The notes below the pieces were generated by a model. The model searched no databases. It was not told the origin of the DNA and saw nothing but the letters and a program-made list of their open reading frames with translations. DNA of 62,000 bases from Apostichopus japonicus (Eukaryota > Echinodermata > Holothuroidea > Aspidochirotida > Stichopodidae). The translations under genes and the position numbers were made by a program. The stretch spans positions 13,668,713 to 13,730,712 of the forward strand of contig NC_092574.1 of assembly GCF_037975245.1 (NCBI RefSeq). Reading direction: 5' to 3'. Positions 1 to 14,900 of the stretch are shown here, piece by piece; position 1 is the first letter of the stretch; every line of letters begins with the position of its first letter.

Positions 1-2771
1 AACAATAGAAGAATGATACACATAAAAAACGAGGCAGGGATGGGGGAAGGGAATAAGAGGGGACTGGAGAGAAAGGGAGGGTACCCGGACGGGAGCGGAG
101 GGGATGGGAAGAGAGCAGATGGGAGGTATATGGAAGGGACAAAATTGGGGGGATGGGAAGGGAGGGTAGGGGAGGGTAGCGGTGTGAAGTATGACGCAGT
201 TCATGTCTTGAATATACAGATCTGCAGCCATTGTTCAGTATATTGTCTAGATGAATCCTTCCCAGACTAAGTGATTTATACTATGTTCATAGCCAGAGGG
301 ATTGGCATTTTCTCAACGCTTCATTCCGAGATAACATCGCTTTTTAACGGATGCTTCTTCGTAACGGCGTGTGGGATTGCAGATATGCAAGTCGGTGAAA
401 TTACGTGCAGTGTATTTGATCATCTCGGACGAGGATTGCTATCTCGGCGTTGGTATTCAGCGTTTTGTGTTTGGCTCTTCACTTTTGACAAACCTAGATT
501 TATAAAACTGAAAGTTAGGAAACAATTGAGCAACTTCAAACAACATGGATTAACTTGAGAGAAAAAATCTGTCTATATGGACAAGAAGAGAAAAGTAGTG
601 GATCGCCGAGCGACGTATTTTACATTTAGCGAGACAAATCATGCTGCAAATATGTAAACAGCTTTTTGAAGTTTGGCTGGGTCACTGACATTAAACAAAA
701 AAAGTGGAATCATTCCCTACTTTTATTTCTATCGCTCACAAAAACGAATAATAATAAACATGAAAGATCATTTTGATTTGTTGTAAACAATTAAATAACT
801 GCAAATATGCCACTTAAAATGGCGAATTAAACCCAATCCTGTTCTATATAGGCCACAGGTAATATTGATACCCAGTTTCTTCGTAAACCGAGTATATATG
901 TAGGGACCGACTCCCTGGTATGGTAATGGCTTGGGCCAGTTTTCATTTTTATGAAACCGGTATAACCAGAAAAGATACACAGCATATATAGTTTGAGGAG
1001 GGGTTGGGGGGGGGGGCGTCAAATACTGTCAAATGGCTTGCATATGGGTATAATGTTTTTAAATTGTTGTATGAGTTCCTATATTAAAGGGTACAGGTGG
1101 TGCAAGTATACCTGACTACTACTGGTGGATTAGCTTTTAACGCACACCCAACTCCGTGGTTATGTCACTGCATCAACAGAAACATAGATATGTTCGTTCT
1201 TACAATGTGAGAGGTCAAAAAATTTACAAGGGCTGGTCCAGGATTTTATATTGGAGAGGGTGTGAAACCGGGGAGGACTATGTTTCTGCTCTTCATTTTA
1301 TTCCAACTTGAAGCTAGCGAGCACTCCGTGACAATGTTAGATCATTCTGCTGGGACTCCTTTGCATTAGGGGGGGGGGGGACTGAATGCCGCAAAAGCAT
1401 TCTAAATCGTTTATTTAAGTTTCGTCATGGGTGAAACAGCCAATCGATATTTCAAAGCAGTTAAAGGCAAACCAAAAAGCAAACATCAAACGGACTCGCA
1501 CTTTAAAGAAAAGAAGAAATTTTGAAACCAGCAGGTGAAATTATAATGTCCCATCTGGGCCCCCACACTACCCTTTCATAAATGTTGTAAAAATGGAGGC
1601 CTGCTTAGATGCAGAATGGTGCTACATTTTGCCACTGTTGAAACAACGTTGAAGAACTTTGGACTGTATCTGTTGTACCGCATATACATGTTAAATGTTT
1701 ATTACTGTAATAAAGATTTTTTTGTAATATTCTGTCTGCCATGGAGAAGGGGGGGGGGCTACGCCTACCCCTGATGTTTTGGGAGGGTAGTAAACTCCCC
1801 AGAAGTATGCTTGGATTTGCCCTGCTATACCATTTGTCTCGATTTGGCGTTTTCTCTTTGAATGGGGCGGCGGGGAGGGGCGGGTACGAAATTTGGCTTA
1901 CATCCGTTCTAGGGCGTGATTTAATGGCAGAGAAATCCCTCCCCTTTGAGAAATTTTTGTATCGGTACTTAAGGGGATCGTTTTAGATGCAAAATCTTGC
2001 CACCATTTCCATCATTTTAAATACATTTGCGTAGATCTGCCTGTCAAAGACTGCAGAATACAATGTGGCAAGAATAATGATTTTAATTCTTGCCAATATA
2101 TACGAATACTTTCATTTTCGGTAGCGAGTCCTATGCACTATTAATATAACCAAATTAAAAAAAAAATAACTATTTACTGGAGGGACTCGAAATAGATATA
2201 TATTTTCCATTACGTTTTTATAAAGTGAAGTTCCCCCACCATTACCCGTAATTCCCTGATAATATACATAGGCTATGTGCGCTCACCCTTTAAATTTGGA
2301 ACGTTTCTGGTAAGGCGTAGGACTACCATGTACCAAGTCTGACTTACGTTACTCACTCGTTTACCAAACGACACACTCAAAATATTGGTATCTATGAGTT
2401 CGTCACTAAAATAAATCACTGTGCCCCCCGGTTAGTCTTAACGGGCTATGACAAGTTTCCGTGGTTAGATACAAGCCGGAAGGAAATCGCATCCTGTATT
2501 AATATTTGTATTGTCGTGGAGTAAATGAAGTTACAGGCTATTGGGAACTTGTGCCCTCTAACACTTACACTGTGCACATATTTCCAGCCGTGTTGATTCT
2601 GCAAATTTGTAATTTGCACGGTCCATGACTTTCGGCGATTCAACCACATTTGAGACTTTTGTCCTGAGAGAAGCTGCAACCCACAGAACTTTTGAATTTG
2701 AGTTAGCATTAGCTAACCCCTTTAAAAAATACATTTACGTACGTAGCATTGAAGAACAACTGTGTACTGAT
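1..2771. other. Upstream region of septin gene, no gene recognised
   Basis: No convincing coding exon is seen. It starts with a G/A-rich stretch (about 35-180) resembling the purine tract at 9855-10170. It has G homopolymers near 1370 and 1748, and one member of a dispersed repeat (about 2025-2090). The septin promoter and any non-coding 5' exon should lie here or just upstream of 2772, but no TATA box or Inr could be picked with confidence. Confidence 0.5.
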
Positions 2772-2903
2772 ATGGATACAGATTCTGCTAGTGAGAACGA
2801 CCGTGTAGAGGAGACAGAAAGCCAAGTGAACGGCGAAGAAACCCAAGATTCAGAAATGACAATGACACAAGACGACGATGCACACAATAACCAAGGCAAC
2901 GGG
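2772..2903 (+). CDS. Septin exon 1: acidic N-terminal tail
   Basis: Codons 1-44, rich in Asp, Glu, Ser and Gln, with no similarity to folded septin sequence. It ends in phase 0 at donor GTGAGG. The frame is open upstream to an ATG at 2625, which would add 49 residues. Exon 1 is the least certain exon because N-termini of this family are poorly conserved. Confidence 0.75.
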
Positions 2904-5900
2904 GTGAGGAGTTGGCTCACTACTATGTGTTGTTTTACTCCAAGTTTTTTCTTTAATTCTGAAAGTACTTCTTGCTGTTTAATTTCCTTACTATAAAATC
3001 TTCTTCAGGCTTCCTATCCTAACAAGCTCCATCACAGTACACACGTTACTTCCGCTAACACTAGGCTGCATGCTTTTGTTTATCACGAGCCACATACCAT
3101 TGCAATGAATGGGCGTGGTGATTCAAGCATTTGCCGAAAATGGAGTCATTCCTTGCAGAAAGTCCCCACTTTATCATTTCAAACACCCAATGAAGTATTA
3201 AGCTGTCACACATAATATATGTTGAAACATAAAGAAAAGTTGAAATAGGCTAAGCCTAACTGATGGTCAGTAGGTAGTGATAATACTGTTACTAATACTA
3301 GGCTAGGCCTAATTGTGTTGGCCCTAAAGTTACACACTTAGCCAAACCCATATCTTGTCTAGGATGGTTGAAGTGCTAACTCAAGTCAGCAAGTCATTTA
3401 CAATATTTCTGAGAGTGGCAGCATGAACTCAAGAGTTGGCAAAGTACTATTATGGTGACTATTGTTATGTTCACTTAACTCACATAGTTAGGCCCACATT
3501 ACAGTAGATCCAAACAACACTAAAGACTCATCAGGATTAATGTTAGTTTCACATGCTTCAGATTGAAAAAAGTTGATGTGACACAGCCTCACTGAAGTAT
3601 ACAGATTTTGATTATTTTTAAAATTTGGCCAGAGAAGTTGGCTTGATTACTGCATGATGTTACCAGTGTTTGAAAAAGCTATAAGTAATAAGAAGTTACT
3701 GTAGTTATATAACTAAGCATGACATTATTTCCAGGATTGATGTTGTATACATGTGTGGTTGCTAATGGGTTCATTGAAAGTTCCCAAATTACAGTATGAA
3801 ATAAAAGCCTATACTAGCATAACATGTATTGGCCAAACTTGCTACACAAATATCAAGATGTGTTCAGTGGTTGTAATCCGATTCTTCTTATTTTGGAATA
3901 GGCCTATCTTACAATCTATATGAAAAGGTCATAAATTTGAAAATTGCTATGTAGAACGTAAACCACAAGATATTCTGTGAAAACTACTATTTGAATATTT
4001 TTCATGTTTTGAATCTATAGGCTGATAGTGTTGTATTTTTGTTTCTTTGCAGTATCAACAACAAAATGGTCAACATGATGCTCAAGTCCGGGACTTATCT
4101 CTCACAGGCCAAGTCGGCTTTGATAGTCTTCCTGATCAACTAGTTAACAAATCCGTAGCTAAGGGATTTGCATTCAATATATTATGTGTGGGTAAGTCAT
4201 CATTCTAAGTCAACATTCCATGCTAGTGAATCAATCTATGTAGTTCCCCTGTGAACATTTCTTAGGTTAGAACACCTTGCAAACCGTATGAACGAGGATT
4301 GTGGTAAATTCATGGCCGTTGCAGGAATTCACCATGCAAAACGTGACCAAAAGAAATCAGTAAAAAAGATATGGAAATAAAGATATTGAATAAGTAGAAA
4401 ACAAACAAATGACAAGAGTGTTAAAAAGAAGGAAAACTAGAAAACAGAAGAGTGTGTGACTTCTCTATTCTTGGGAGTACCCTTATCTATCACGAATGCT
4501 CCTGAAGTTGTCTGTTATGCCAAACAACAGCAGAAAACCTCTAATATTAGCAAACTTATTTGCAGGAAATGCTCTTTAAACTAGATGGTACTTGTACCCA
4601 CCATTTTTACTCGCACAACAAGTATTTAAATGTTTAAATTTGAATATCTGTGACTGTTTATTGATTGATATCAGGAAAACATTTCCTGTATTTTAATAAA
4701 GCTTCACGTCAGTATCTCGTCCTTCAGTTCTGTGAGGTATGATGAAGTCTGAGACTTATAAAATATATTAATATATTAGATTTATCCAAAAAATTGCCTT
4801 AACAAAAAGTTAACAATGAAACAAAGAACAAGACACTGTACAAGATAAAAATAAAACACAACGAGAAGTAATACGTTCTTCAGTAAATAGAGCAATTTAA
4901 ACACTAGTAATTTAGTCAACAATATATATACAAATATGGAAAAAAAATGTTACTACAGATCTTGTGGAACAAAGCACATTGATGATTGATTCAACGTCAA
5001 GCTTCATAACCTGTATCGTTGTAGAGATGTAAAGTGTGTTGCAGTTCAGACACTGGAATGATGTGATTTGAGGAATGATCTGTGGTGACATACACCAATT
5101 AACTGCTTTTGTGTTTTCTCTAGTAAAGTACCTTGAACACTATTTCAACTGTGTGATGAGATGAGACTTTTATGTCTGGTGAAATACAATATGATCAATT
5201 GCATGAAACAAAAGTGATTTCAACTGAGCAATAAGCACAAAAAACATAGTAAATGAAAACCAAAACCATGTGTTAAAGTTCAATGTGTGAGAAATTAATA
5301 CTGCACAATGTAGGTTACTTATCCAAATAGAATTTTAGTAAATTTCAACATTTTATATTGAAGCAATAATAAGTTTGCTTTTCCTTGGTCTCTACAGGTA
5401 CATCGTATTTATTAGATTGTACTCTTGTGTTCCGCCAAAATGTCAGCTAACAGAATAACTTGACTAAAGCAAAAAGGCCACAAGATTAGACGCGATGATG
5501 ACTAAAGATCTATAAAATTAATTCTTTCCTAGCCACTAATTGAAATTCAGTCAATTTATTTGTTAGTGAAAATTTAATTATGTTGATAGCCAGTAGAAAA
5601 TACAGCCACCTGCCTTATTTTCTCCGGTAGAAATTGAAAATGGAATATAGTATTGTCACAAAGTAAAGAGATTTACGGTACATACCTAACAGATATTTAG
5701 TAAGTATTGCAACGCTGCAGTTTTATTGGGCCTAAATCAGTTTGCACTGATCCTGACTGACCGACACCAGCCAAAAATATATGTATATTGTTTTACAAAC
5801 ATAACTCTCTGAATGCCACAAGTTAAGGTCCATGCAGTAAGAGAGAATTCTCAGCATTTTCATGAAAATGACCCATACTAGCCGGGACGTTGAAAATCAA

Positions 5901-8900
5901 AGACCAGTAACTTGTCTCGCCCTGTCTATGCCCTTGTTCTCAACATACTATATGATGTTCAAAATGACTTCAAAGTCTTTTCTACAGCTTTTCTGCAATG
6001 TAGTAGGCTTACTTCCTTGCAGCCCAAAGGTGCATGTGGTGTATTAACAGAGTATTGCTTGGAATTGAGTATATAATAGCAATTAAATATACCGAGCAGT
6101 TGCAGTAGGTTTTAGCAAGTGGTAACATATGAATTCTAGGAATAATAACCTTGTTGTTCAGAGGGTGTATTCGATAAATTCCCATTGCATCATGCTGGTG
6201 GGACTAACACGACAATAAAGTTGGTCTTAAATTCTTAATTTTATGGAAGGTAGTTCTTCACAGCAAAACAGCTTCCAGTTTGTGAATGAAATCTGAGCTG
6301 TCATCATTCTAGCTGTAGTTTATAGATAATTTGCATACATCACCATTTCGATAAGTTGAAATATGCATCTCATTATAAAACTACATATCAACTGACACCT
6401 ATTCTTACACCACTTGATAATCTCTTTCAGCATTGATCTTATAATATTAGTTAAACATTTTCAAGAAAGAAATGAGCAAATTAAAACTGAAGACAGTTTA
6501 AAACCTATTTGTAGAGACTGTATATATAGTAATATTACAAAGTACAAGAAGAAATTTGTTGTGAAGCTATAAAATCGGGCAAGGAATCACCAAGCTATGC
6601 CGGCTGGCTTTGTTCGTCTTTTAAAAACAGTCTTAACAGGTTTGTGACAAGTGTGTGTAGTAGTATCGTATGTATCTATATTACAGTATATATTATACGG
6701 TTTGAACCCACCCTACTTCTACTCGGGGAAAATATGCAAATATGTGTGCCTGTTTATCCATCCAGGTGCTTTCTTATCAAACTGATTGTCTCTTTTCGAG
6801 AAAGAGACAAAGTTGTTAACGCATTGATCAGACTAAAGGTGCAATGAGTGGTAAGGGACCAGATAAGAAGCCCTGAAGTAACTAGATACACAAAGGACTG
6901 TTCTTCCTGGGATTTTGATGGAAAAGGTTATGATGATTTCATAGATACACTCTCAGATTCCAAAGTGTGTTTGACAGGAAATTTGCTGATATGTTCGGAA
7001 AACATTTGTCCGCAGGGTCTCCTAGCTTCCGAAAACATGCAAGTTCTTTCCATATCATTAAATAAAAAACGAGCACTTTTTCTAACTTTCTACTTTAATT
7101 ATGTTACTTGTTTTGGAAACCTTTTAAATTTTCATCAAGCGACTACTTTCCATGAAAAGATACAATGGTGCCATACCACAATACATACATGTAGCCTTAG
7201 GTCATAATACAGATTAACAGGCTATGGTGACAGCTGTTAGTTTAAGTAAATATATATATTATATGTTTATATTTATATATTCAGTGCACACTCTAAGTAC
7301 TATCAATGTGCAGCAGGCTGGTATAGTTGTTATTGATTTAGTGTGAGTTTTAAAGTGTATGGTTTTGATTTCATATTTGTATAATTTATTAATGTATGAT
7401 TATAGTTAGGACAGTTTTTAATAACTTAAAAATCAAAACTGCTTCAGCTTGCGTGTGCCGCAACAATATACTGTACACACTAAAGCAAAACTGAAACTTG
7501 TGATTGCATTTGAAGCATTTCACGTTCCTGACTGTGCAGGTGTGAGTGCAACTTCAGATATGATATACGTGTTATGAATCGAAAGTAGAAGTAAGGCCCT
7601 TCTTTACTACTATGGTAAATGTGAAATACAATAAGGCCGCTTTCTGCAGCCATTTTGAAGGAAGGATTTACGTTCAGTCAAATCTTTTAATATTACGTTC
7701 CTGTGATGGCAAACAATTGGAACATCATGGGTAACATTAATGTGCAATTTAATTTGAAATTATAGGAGAAAGAAATTTGAGTGAACCTGTCTTTTGTAGA
7801 ACTTTAAGCTGGAGTAAAAACTGTCTCTGTAGTTAAACTTTTTATTCACTCCTCTCATACAGTCCCTCCCCATGTTCTAAGTGTGCTATACATACATATT
7901 CATGAGCAACACTATCGGAGAGGGTATGCTGTAGTACTACATTTATGCTTGATCTGTAAACTGGGCCAACTCTGGGGACATTAAAAATATTTGAAATAGG
8001 TTACTTATAAATAGTGTACAGCAAAGTTTAATCGCTTAAAAAATGTATGCAGTACCTTCTCAGAAAGGAAAGGCAGCAACGTTTTCATGTTCCATGCCAA
8101 GTTTTTGCCATCGACTCAGTAAATCTGAAAACTGGAAGAAGACAGTGAATAATCCAGCGATGCTGTCGTTTACGTCTAATGCTTGTAAAATTGCTGTGTT
8201 TCGTTCATGATCTGCTTATAATTGTTTTCATACTTTAGTAGGGTTTTTTTTTCATTTTAAACTATATAGTAATCGTGTCTTTCTGCATAGGAAATAGATC
8301 TCGAAACATACGTTGAAAAATGTTTTCACATTTTCTGACAGACATTAGTACTGTAGACAACGTCTTCATTTCCTGTTCCTTTTTCTTGGTATCTTTATAT
8401 ACCTTCTCATTGTGGTCGAGTTGATAGATTTAGGATCTCTCTTCATTCAGTTTGGATCAGTTGTGTGTAGGAGCCGCCCAGTACAATAGTGTCTGTCCGT
8501 TCTTGAAATGGAAGAAAACAAGGATTTCCAATGTAACACGGATCATTATTTTCAATTAAAGAAAGTAAGGCTGAAAAAAAGAAGATAATTTTCTCATCTT
8601 TTCTCCATTTCCTAGTGTGATTGGATTAGTCTGACATACAGTAGTTTGACCGGCTTCCAAATCTTGCAAAGTGACCTAATAGGTCCTTTCTGCTAGAGTA
8701 ACGGTGAATAAAAGCGTGTGGACACAAGAAATTGTTTTTTGTCCGATGGGGACATTTTGAGTTTGTTGACTTCTCAGGCCCGTAAGCACTGTCAAGGGAT
8801 GTGGAAGACTATCAAAGTTGTTGACTTTTGTTGTAACGAATATTGAACAGATGAGGGCCAATTTGAATGGGCATTGTTCCACGGTTGAAAGGATAACAAT

Positions 8901-11900
8901 AGACTAGCAAACTGGCCTTTGAGTGGTTTTGTTGCCCTGGCTATAAGTAAGGTTTTAAATATTTCAAATTTTTAACTCTATTGTACAAGAGTTTTTGTAG
9001 TACTGTAATTAGGCTAAACAGGCTTCAGGTTGACATACAAGATGGAAACTTGTTGGAAATTGTCTGTGTCGCTCAATTTTGTGATTGAGTACATGTGATA
9101 CAAGTTTGTATACCTGCAAAAGCCTTAAGCATATCCTATGGCTAAGTATTGTTGAGTCTGTAAACTTTAATAGAACATAATGAACATTCATACTAAGGAA
9201 CTAGGTTCCCGGGGGAAAAAAGGAATGAATCTGAAAGCTTGCATTATTTCTGAATTTCTCTCTAAGGGAGGACAATTGAAAACATGTGGGGCTTATGTTT
9301 TACAAACAACTATTATTAGGGTGTTGGTTTCAATAGCATTTCCTTTTCCAAGAGAAAATTAAGCTGAGATGGGAAATTTCTCTGTTTGTCTGTAGTACTG
9401 TTTAGTAGGTACTACTGTAATGTAAATGTAATGTAAATAAAATCTTAAACTGTAAATCTGTAAACTATCATATCTATTTGCTATACTGCAGTAGCTTCGT
9501 TTACTGTATGTGACCTATGTGGACATGACCACACATATTTTCAGCATGAATGAGGCAGGGCTCGGAAGTCAGTGGGAAAACAGGTCTACCAGTTTCATGT
9601 AAAGTTAGTCAATTTTCCAAAGCAGGTGTTATGACCAATACTTTGTATAGTACAGTATCTGTACATGTGCTATTGAAAGCGTGCATTACTGTGCAATGAA
9701 ATAAAAAGGAAAATTAGACTTCTCTGGTGATTGAATCCCTGAGAAGTTGAGAAGTTACAACTTGTGACTCTGATACTGTTGTCTGTCGTGAATACGAACA
9801 GATTCCAAGACACCTCTGACATGTACTGTACTGGCACATTTAGTTCTCTACAGAATGAGATATGACAGAAACACAGGGGAAGGAGATGGGGAAGGGAGGG
9901 GGAGGAGAGGAGGTAGGAAAGGGGTAGGATATAGAAAGGTAGGAGAGGAGAAGGAAGATATGAGGGGATGGGGCAAGGGAAGAGATATGGGAAGGATGAG
10001 GCAGGAAATAGGAGGAGGGAGGAGAGAGGGTAGTATATATAGAAAGGTAGGAGAAGGAAAATGGGAGGGGATGGGGAAGGGAAGAGAAACGGGAAGGATG
10101 GTGTACGAAATGGGAAGGGGGGAGGGGAAGGAGAAAGGATATGGGAAGGAGGTGGAGGGAGGGTGGTATTGATAACCACTGACCTCAAGGTACAATATTA
10201 GAGATTAAGGCATCATAAATGAGAACATTACAGAACTTTTGTCCATGTATCATCGAGTGTCTTGAGATCTGCCTTTAATGTCAAAGACTGTGCAGCACAC
10301 AATGTGGCAAGAATAATGATTTTAATAACGCAATCTGAGTTATCTCGCTAAAAATAAAGACGAAACAGGAAGACATTGCTTTCAGAAATTGGTCGTTATA
10401 TGTCCCATCTGGCAGATAACTTGTTATGTACACAGTACACACTAATTAATATTTCCTGAAATTACATCCTGGTAGTGAGATCTGTCCCTAGGGAACCTGA
10501 AATGTTGACTGAGGAATGCGAGCCCGCTTCCTTTCGGTTTCACTCGACGGACGCTTTCATGTTTCAATTACTGTCATCTCTCATTTGAGTTTTAAGTGGT
10601 TTCTTGACAACCACTCCGCGAAGTTTCTTATCAGATTTCAGCAAATTAGTGGAAAGAACTCCGAAAAGTACAGAAAAGTTATATACATCGAGTAAATGTG
10701 GTAGAGAAGAAATGGAAGAGTATGAGAGGTTTCATGACGGCGCAGGTTTATTGAATAAAAGACAGAACATTGCATTTTAATATAATATATGATATGGAGA
10801 AAAAGGGAATGTTGTCCTGAGAATTTATCAATAAATTTATCAATCAATATAATTTATCAATCAATATAATGAGCTTGCCCATCTACCTTTATGTATCAAA
10901 ATTCATATCAATTTTACACTGGAGCAACCTCCTCAATTTCCCCAACTGCCTTCCTTTTGATTCTGCATGTTGACTAGAATGGCAGATCTTACACAATGAT
11001 TTTTGAAACTTCGACTGTGAAATTAGAACCTATTTGTTACGTTTGCTGTTGTCGATTAAAATGTTGCTATCTATCTGAATTACTATGTACCATTTTGCTT
11101 ATAATATGCTGATCTCTTTTCTTGTTCTATTTCTGCTTTTTAGGTGAAACAGGTCTGGGGAAGTCCACTCTGATGGACACACTTTTCAACACCCGCTTTG
11201 AAAATGCACCAGCATCGCACCATCTTCCCGGTGTTAATCTCGACAGCAGCACATACGGTAGGTGCTATCATCTAGTGGAATATAGTTAAAGCTCACTATA
11301 TCTGGTTGTAGTCTGTTAGTTTACAGTGTACTTTGCTCTTCCCTTACCGTCTCCTGTCTACTTATGCACTTTCTTTATCCACCTAACCTACAAAACTGGT
11401 AACGTTTTACCAATGCGCCCCAATTCCCATCTGAGACTCTGCCCCCAGTCAATCAATCCTTTCCGAATCTATATTCGGAAGCATCGTAAATGCACCATCT
11501 TCCCGGTGTAAATCTCGACAGTAGCACATATGGTAGGTGCTATCCAGTTAGAACTCAACTGTATTTGTAGATTATTAGTTAACATTCTGAGATCGGTACT
11601 TTGATCTTTGACTTGCCTCTTTGCACACACCATTAAAACATTGCCTGTTTGCCTATGCAATGAATAATAGTTACAAATTGTTTATTTGGTAAGACTACCT
11701 ACTATCAGTTAACAATGGGATATTTATTAAACAATACAAGTTAAACATAACAACCAGTAATAAGTCTCATTTCATGAAAGAGGGGTTTGGTAGAGCTTGT
11801 ACTGGTTGGGCATGGAAGTAAGGATGAAGGGTGAAGCGGGGAGGGGAGGGGGGGGGAGGAGTGGAGGGAGGAAGCGGAGGGTTAGAATTACCCATACATT

Positions 11901-14900
11901 TTGAGTGAAACCTAGATATGCATCCCAGACATACAGGTAACAAAGAACAGAATTACACTAAGTGGCCTAGTATGGATACTGTTACCAGGGTTAAGAGCAG
12001 ACGTAAGTAATAATAACGACAAACCGAAAAGGAGATCGTTGCGAAAGTCATCGAAATCTAACAAAGACCATCCGTGGACGGTGGACATTTCAGTTTTAGC
12101 GTTTCCTTCATGTGGAGTGGAGTCGATGATTGAATTCATCGACAGTGAAGCCGTGTGTGGTTCTAAATTTAGAGAGGCTCGGTACTTGGCAAGGGGAGAA
12201 GATGAGAAAGAAACTAACATTGAAATTTGTAAAGACAAAACTGTAGACCTCACTTGAGGTTTGAGTGTTCAAATGCTCAGGAAAATAGGGATGGTGCAGA
12301 GGTTATGAACCCGAGGTTATTAACCAGTATGTTATACTGTAGGTGAAGTAAGTTACAATTAGTTACAGTAGGCTCTGAGCACAGCTACTGAGAGACAGGA
12401 CATGAATGGAGAACATACCATGTGACTGAATGTTTTCATATTTTTAAAATTTTTTTTACCCTTGTGTGATTTATGCTGATATGAAAAGTGTCCGGGTGAT
12501 AATATGTTGAAGGTGAATAAATCTAGAAAGATGTCTCATTTTGATCAACTGCATTTGGTAATTTGAGTACATACAGTACATTATAATAGGCTTGGTTAAA
12601 TTTATACATGTTGCAACAAGCTATTTACAGAAGTGAAAGTCGATGGTTCCCCTCCAAATAAATGAAGAAAAAACAAATAGGAGAAGAGAAACCTACTATT
12701 TGATCTGTTGACATGTCAGTAGGACACATTTAACTGTACTGTGTATCATTTTCTACCACTGGCAAATACTGCAACGTAAGATAACTTTTGCTCTGTCACA
12801 ATTCTCCCCTTTTGGTAATTTGTTTTGACCTGTATATATGCCTTTCTTTTTCCTTTTCTTTTCTTTTCTCATTTCTTTGTGAACATGAATGCTTTTAAAC
12901 CATCTCTCCACATCCCGCTCAACACATATTTTATCCTCCCCTACACTGTTTGCCACGTAGTGTAACCATAAATCTCTCTTTAGGTAGTAAACCTCTGTTT
13001 ACCATCGAACGAACACTTGTTTAAACTGACACGGACCTTCACAACATCTGTCAAAGGTGAACGTCTAAGTTGGGGCAAACCTCTCGTTTATACCCATTTA
13101 AATTAAAAACGGTAAATACTTTACCGTGTGCCATCTTGGTTTACCTCTTGTCAGCTGTTTCGTAAACATTTCTTGTCAAAGTGCTAGAGGGATCTGTTAA
13201 TCCTCATTTATCTTGTCTTGATCTGTATAGGGGTGTTTTATTAACTGTACATACTGAATGTAGATTGAACTTTGAGAAGTGACAGTTTACTAAGGTTTGC
13301 AGTTTCGGCACTCCGGAAGAGTGATGCATTTTGACCGAAATCACTCATATTATTGAAAGTGATAATATAGCTTTAAAACTAAGTGTCTAATATTTCAGAA
13401 ATGCTGCTGTGTTTCTTGGCCACATAAAGGTGCAAATTTTGGTTTGTCATTTTGCGTCACTTTGCCTTTGACCAAGCCATGTAATGTTTACATGGCCTAC
13501 AATGTTAACATAGAGGTGTGGATTTTATCTTCCTAAATTAGTTAGTCAATGAGTCAGTTGGTCGGTCAGTTGGTCAGTCAGTCAATCAACCCATCAGTTA
13601 GTGAGTCAGTCAATCAGTCAGTCAGTCATATACTGTCTATGTGTTTCATGTTACAGTCCTCCTATACTTGTACAGTGTTACACTGCTATGGGCTACTGTG
13701 TACTTACAGTGCAGTGCTACATACAGTGCACTACATTACTGTACCTTATTTTACTATGTGTATTAGCTATACTGTATATAGTACATATATATATATAGTA
13801 CACATACACTAACACAGAGTATATATGCCCTGTATTATGTGCCTAGTTTAAATTGGTGTTCAAGTGCATCACACACACAAATGCGTCATTGAGTGACGCT
13901 AGGCGAAAGAGGAAGCAGTTAGCGTCTGTAGCGTCCATCCTAACCAAACAAATTTGTAGCTTTCTGTGTGTAAAGGTTGTCGTTATTTCTCTTCGTGATG
14001 TGAAATCATGTACTCTGTCAGGATATGACTCGTGCATGGAAAATAAACCATGAAAAGGGATAGATCAGTTAAAGTGAAGGTGTGGTGTAGCTGTTAGTGT
14101 TTCATTCCAACAAATAATGTTAGGTTTTTCAGTTCAAAAATCACATCAGGAACCAGATTCTCTTTACCCAATTCAAAACTGCTGCTTTGCAGTCTTACTG
14201 AAAAACCTCTTCTGTGGATTTGGTATCGCTTGTTTGCAAATATCGGAATGTGGCTTGGTCCTGCTCTTTTAATGGTTTGGATGAAAGAAAAAAAAAAAGA
14301 AAAAAAAAGGGTAGGACAACCAAATAAATATTAACAAATATTTGAGTTTGCATTTGGCTACAAAAATTGTGCAAACCAACCTTTAAGGGTGCATTGATTT
14401 GAAGACCATTCAAATCCATATTTTTTATCATACACAGTGGAAAATAATATTTGTAAATATTTATTTATTATTTGAGGTAACTTTGTATTTCATCATACCT
14501 GTACATGTGAGGATTTTAATAGCACTGTTGAAAAAGTGTAAGAATACAATTTACCCCCAAAATAATAAATTCTGAGGTATTTGATCCTGAACAAAGATAT
14601 CTATTGTCAAGAGGAATCTGAAGAATCCTGGTATCTTATTGGTAGGCTCTGTAAAACCACTAAGGGTTATCAGGATTGGTATGTAAACTTCATTGTTAGG
14701 GATCGTGAAACATAACAGATAAGCTATCTATTCCCAAAAGTGGTGCAGTAAAATTTATCTGGCAGACTTCACATTCTTTAAGGTCACCTGTCCCAAACTG
14801 CAATTGCTTTCTCATACCTGAAGTATGTCTATACTCTATAGGCAGAATTAATAGTCTGTGTATAAAATGGAAAGAACTTGTTTATTTTGTCTGTAAATGG

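Larger units (their letters stand above)
4192..11143 (+). other. Septin intron 2
   Basis: 7 kb, mostly unique AT-rich sequence. It contains the purine-rich tract (9855-10170) and the second member of a dispersed repeat (10262-10325). Short ORFs at 6848-7207 and elsewhere show no protein signature. Confidence 0.6.

Noticed and set aside
2625-2771. Upstream in-frame ATG that would extend the septin by 49 residues
   Set aside because: The extension is not septin-like and family N-termini are short; the start at 2772 is preferred but not proven.
9670-10195. Long minus-strand ORFs rich in Pro, Ser, Phe and Leu
   Set aside because: They are the complement of the purine tract; composition alone explains them.
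12039-12257. ORFs on both strands in septin intron 3
   Set aside because: No domain, no splice support, overlapping opposite frames.
13549-13812. Ser/Val/Gln-rich ORFs
   Set aside because: Translation of a GTCA short tandem repeat.
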